A DNA stretch of 64,000 nucleotides from Pseudomonadota bacterium (GTDB taxonomy: Bacteria; Pseudomonadota; Alphaproteobacteria; Rhodobacterales; Rhodobacteraceae). The stretch lies in NCBI GenBank assembly GCA_963205235.1, contig CAUJIP010000012.1:16641-80640 (forward strand), written 5' to 3'. Below the pieces are notes generated by a model. It was not told the origin of the DNA, did no database searches, and saw nothing but the letters and a program-made list of their open reading frames with translations. Below, piece after piece: positions 61,593-64,000 of this stretch. The position numbers and the translations under genes are program-made. Position 1 is the first letter of the stretch, and each line of letters opens with the position of its first letter.

Positions 61593-61913
61593 TCATTCCT
61601 TTTCCATCGTGCATTGCAACGGATGCTGGTGCCGACGCGCGAAATCCATCACCTGCGCGACCTTGGTTTCGGCCACCTCGAAGCTGAACACCCCCACCAC
61701 GGCAAGACCCTTCTTGTGGACCGTCAGCATGATCTCGAACGCCTGGGCGTGGTTCAGGCCGAAAAAACGCTCCAGCACATGAACCACGAATTCCATCGGC
61801 GTGTAATCGTCGTTCAGCAGCATCACCTTGTAGAGCGGCGGGCGCTGGGTCTTCGTCTTGGTCTTGGTCAGAACCCGCGTGTCATTCCCCGGTCCATCCG
61901 TCTTGTCGGACAT
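61593..61913 (-). CDS. clpS: ATP-dependent Clp protease adaptor ClpS
   Basis: 106 residues from ATG 61913. It has the [16 protein letters not shown] substrate-pocket region and [12 protein letters not shown]. The extended charged N-terminus includes K-T-K-T-K-T. ClpS brings N-end-rule substrates to ClpAP. clpA is not in the window. It is separate from the methyltransferase gene by 60 bp on the same strand. Confidence 0.96.
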   Translation of the reverse strand: MSDKTDGPGNDTRVLTKTKTKTQRPPLYKVMLLNDDYTPMEFVVHVLERFFGLNHAQAFEIMLTVHKKGLAVVGVFSFEVAETKVAQVMDFARRHQHPLQCTMEKE

Positions 61914-62020
61914 GGTCAAAGGGCGGATCGACACGGGATCATGCTCCGGGCATTGGGATTCGGGGTTGCAACGAACCCGTGAAATATAGCCTCTTTTGCC
62001 GGAACGAAAAGAGGGCGGCC

Positions 62021-62722
62021 ATGTTGACGACAATCGGCTTCGATGCGGATGACACACTCTGGCAAAACGAGACCTACTTTCGCCTGACGCAGGCACGCTT
62101 CCTGCAGGTGCTGGCCGACCATGCCGCGCCCGAGCGCCTGGCCGAACGGCTGGAGGTCGCCGAGCGGCGGAACCTGGCCTATTACGGCTTCGGGGTGAAG
62201 GGTTTCACCCTGTCGATGATCGAGACGGCGGTGGATGTGACCGAGGGCCGGGTTCCGGGCCAGGTGATCGCCGACCTGATCGCGCTGGGGCGGCAGCTGC
62301 TGGAGCATCCGATGGAACTCTTGCCGCATGTGCGGACAACGGTGACGGCGCTGGCCAGGGATTTCCGCCTGGTCCTGATCACCAAGGGCGACCTTCTGCA
62401 TCAGGAAAAGAAGCTGGCGCAGTCCGGCCTGGGCGATCTGTTCGACGGGGTCGAGATCGTGTCGGACAAGACCGAGACAACCTACCGCACCGCCTTTGCC
62501 CGGCACGGCACCGGGGCCGACCAGGCGATGATGGTCGGCAATTCGCTGAAGTCCGACGTGATCCCGGCGCTACAGGCAGGGTCCTGGGGCGTGCATGTGC
62601 CGCAGGAACACGAATGGGCTTTCGAGGCCGCGCTGGCCCCCAGCGATCATCGGCGGTTTCACGCCCTCGCCGATCTGGGCGCGCTTCCCGCTTTGGTGGA
62701 TCGGCTGCAAAGCACCCCATAG
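62021..62722 (+). CDS. HAD-family hydrolase
   Basis: 233 residues from ATG 62021. Motif I is G-F-D-A-D-D-T-L-W near the start, motif II T-K in L-I-T-K-G-D near residue 124, and motif [13 protein letters not shown] helical cap separates motifs I and II. It should be a phosphatase or dehalogenase-like enzyme. Substrate unknown. It is read away from clpS. Confidence 0.87.
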   Translation: MLTTIGFDADDTLWQNETYFRLTQARFLQVLADHAAPERLAERLEVAERRNLAYYGFGVKGFTLSMIETAVDVTEGRVPGQVIADLIALGRQLLEHPMELLPHVRTTVTALARDFRLVLITKGDLLHQEKKLAQSGLGDLFDGVEIVSDKTETTYRTAFARHGTGADQAMMVGNSLKSDVIPALQAGSWGVHVPQEHEWAFEAALAPSDHRRFHALADLGALPALVDRLQSTP

Positions 62723-62920
62723 CTAGACGGACAGATCGGACAAAACCCAAGATATGCCCGGATCGGCGCGATTGTGCTGCATCTGCGCAACTGCGTGAAC
62801 TATTGCTTGAAAGCCTTTGGAATTTTTGGGTTTTCGGACGCCCAGAGCTGTGCTAGCCTTTCCGTCGAGGCAGAATAACGGCACCGGAAAATCCGGGCCA
62901 GCAGGCAAAGGGTGGGCGAC
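62723..62920. other. Intergenic region upstream of the D,D-carboxypeptidase gene
   Basis: 198 bp with no gene I can support. The middle is AT-rich (62795-62830) and probably holds the promoter of the carboxypeptidase gene. No inverted repeat is obvious. Confidence 0.45.
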
Positions 62921-64000
62921 GTGGTATCGCTTCTCGGGCGGATTCTAAACGCAGTTTTCTTGGCATTCGTCGTCAGCACTTTCGTGGTGGCGTCTCCCCT
63001 TCAGGCTGCGCCCTTCGCGGCCATCGTGATGGATGGGCGCACGGGCGAGGTGCTGTACCAGAAGAACGCCGATGCACGGCTGCATCCGGCGTCTCTCACC
63101 AAGATGATGACGCTCTACATCGTCTTCCAGGAGATCGAGGCCGGGCGTCTGTCGCTGGACACCAAGGTCACGGTGACGAAATACGCGGCTTCGCAGCCGC
63201 CCTCGCGGCTGGGGTTGAAGCCGGGGCAGAAGATCGCGGTGCGCTACCTGATCCGTGCGGCGGCGATCAAGTCGGCCAATGATGCGGCAGCGGCCCTGGG
63301 CGACCACATCGGTGGCGACCATGTGACCTTCGCCAAGCGGATGACCCGGACCGCCCGGCAGCTGGGGATGGACAACACCACGTTCAAGAACGCCAACGGC
63401 CTGACCGCCGAAGGGCACCTGTCGACCGCCCGCGACATGAACAAAATGGGCCGTCACCTGTTCTACGACTTCCCGCAGTATTATCACATCTTCTCGCGCC
63501 GGACGGCGGATGCGGGAATCGCGCAGGTGTCGAACACCAACACCCGCTTCCTTGACAGCTACGAAGGCGCGGACGGGATCAAGACCGGCTACACCTCGCC
63601 CGCCGGGTTCAACCTGACCGCCTCGGCGCATCGCGGCAACAAGCACATCATCGCGACGGTCTTCGGCGGCACCTCGACCGCCAACCGCAATGCGAAGATG
63701 GCCGAACTGATGGACATCGGCTTCGGCAAGGCGAAGAACAACGTCAAGGAGCAACCGCCGGTGGCTGCCGCTGTCGAAGATGCCCTGGTCGCCTCGCTTG
63801 AGACCGGGATCGACGAGATCGACGCCGAGGGCGGTGCGGGCAAGGTCGTGCGGGTGTCGGGCGAGGTGAAGACCTCGCCGCGTCCGAAGGCACGTCCGGT
63901 TGTGCCGACGGTCACGGAGGAGGTGGCGATTGCCATGGCCGAGGGGATCGAAGGCGCGCTGGCCGAAGCGACCGCTGTGCCCGCCCCGGCCGGAACGCTG
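62921..64000 (+). CDS. D-alanyl-D-alanine carboxypeptidase (PBP5/6 type), 3' partial
   Basis: Open to the right edge; 360 codons are visible from GTG 62921 (an in-frame GTG at 62912 is an alternative). A signal peptide precedes the enzyme domain. The three penicillin-binding motifs are present: S-L-T-K (A-S-L-T-K-M), S-A-N (K-S-A-N-D-A-A), and K-T-G (I-K-T-G-Y-T-S-P-A-G). It trims the terminal D-Ala of peptidoglycan stem peptides in the periplasm. The C-terminal part beyond the window is unknown. Confidence 0.93.
   Translation, partial: MVSLLGRILNAVFLAFVVSTFVVASPLQAAPFAAIVMDGRTGEVLYQKNADARLHPASLTKMMTLYIVFQEIEAGRLSLDTKVTVTKYAASQPPSRLGLKPGQKIAVRYLIRAAAIKSANDAAAALGDHIGGDHVTFAKRMTRTARQLGMDNTTFKNANGLTAEGHLSTARDMNKMGRHLFYDFPQYYHIFSRRTADAGIAQVSNTNTRFLDSYEGADGIKTGYTSPAGFNLTASAHRGNKHIIATVFGGTSTANRNAKMAELMDIGFGKAKNNVKEQPPVAAAVEDALVASLETGIDEIDAEGGAGKVVRVSGEVKTSPRPKARPVVPTVTEEVAIAMAEGIEGALAEATAVPAPAGTL

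Noticed and set aside
1..64000. tRNA or rRNA genes, CRISPR arrays, transposons, prophage
   Set aside because: No tRNA-like cloverleaf, rRNA sequence, regularly spaced repeat, transposase or integrase was seen on either strand.

Overview
The window is a GC-rich stretch of chromosome, very probably from an alphaproteobacterium of the family Rhodobacteraceae (Rhodobacter/Gemmobacter/Tabrizicola-like). The evidence is the housekeeping order folK / rpoZ / relA-spoT / DUF2062 / pdxJ / acpS / lepB / rnc / era / DUF1491 / recO, an ethylmalonyl-CoA-pathway acyl-CoA dehydrogenase (Mcd-like), a def-def-like-fmt operon, and a methylated-amine gene set of the kind known from marine roseobacters. I see no rRNA, tRNA, CRISPR array, transposase, integrase or replication origin.

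Layout. (1) 1-8308, plus strand: a peptide-use operon with a partial M14 deacylase/carboxypeptidase-like gene, a full oligopeptide/dipeptide ABC transporter and an S9 peptidase. (2) 8293-13795: a TSUP exporter, two tandem related secreted proteins, Mcd, an exonuclease and an MFS transporter. (3) 13858-23454, minus strand: the housekeeping block, with a small GIY-YIG gene inserted between rnc and era. (4) 23590-36974: mixed housekeeping and envelope genes (NYN protein, ispH, a second pair of tandem secreted paralogues, rnhA, TRIC channel, TetR regulator, def/def-like/fmt, MalY-type lyase, L,D-transpeptidase, cobD, MltB, glycosyltransferase, truncated haemoglobin).

(5) 37086-57005: a methylated-amine catabolic island of about 20 kb. 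Assigned by family, it runs trimethylamine to TMAO (tmm), TMAO to dimethylamine plus formaldehyde (tdm), dimethylamine to methylamine (dmmDABC), methylamine to gamma-glutamylmethylamide (gmaS) and on to N-methylglutamate (mgsABC). The last-step dehydrogenase (mgdABCD) is not in the window. Two APC permeases, one EamA exporter-like protein, a GlxA-type AraC regulator, a universal stress protein and a cupin lie among these genes. One permease is the last gene of an operon that starts with three very small membrane proteins, which looks like an undescribed multi-subunit transporter. The mgsC gene carries an in-frame amber codon.

(6) 57043-64000: two unrecognised genes, hemF, a lipoprotein, an SDR lacking its catalytic lysine, an RsmC-like methyltransferase, clpS, a HAD hydrolase and the 5' part of a D-alanyl-D-alanine carboxypeptidase gene.

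Several transcription-level signals are visible: a 12-bp hairpin between the binding-protein and permease genes, strong U-tract terminators in the amine island, a possible attenuator between dmmD and dmmA, stacked palindromes after era, and an FNR/CRP-type dyad between the usp and cupin genes. All functions are inferred from reading the sequence; no database search was run.
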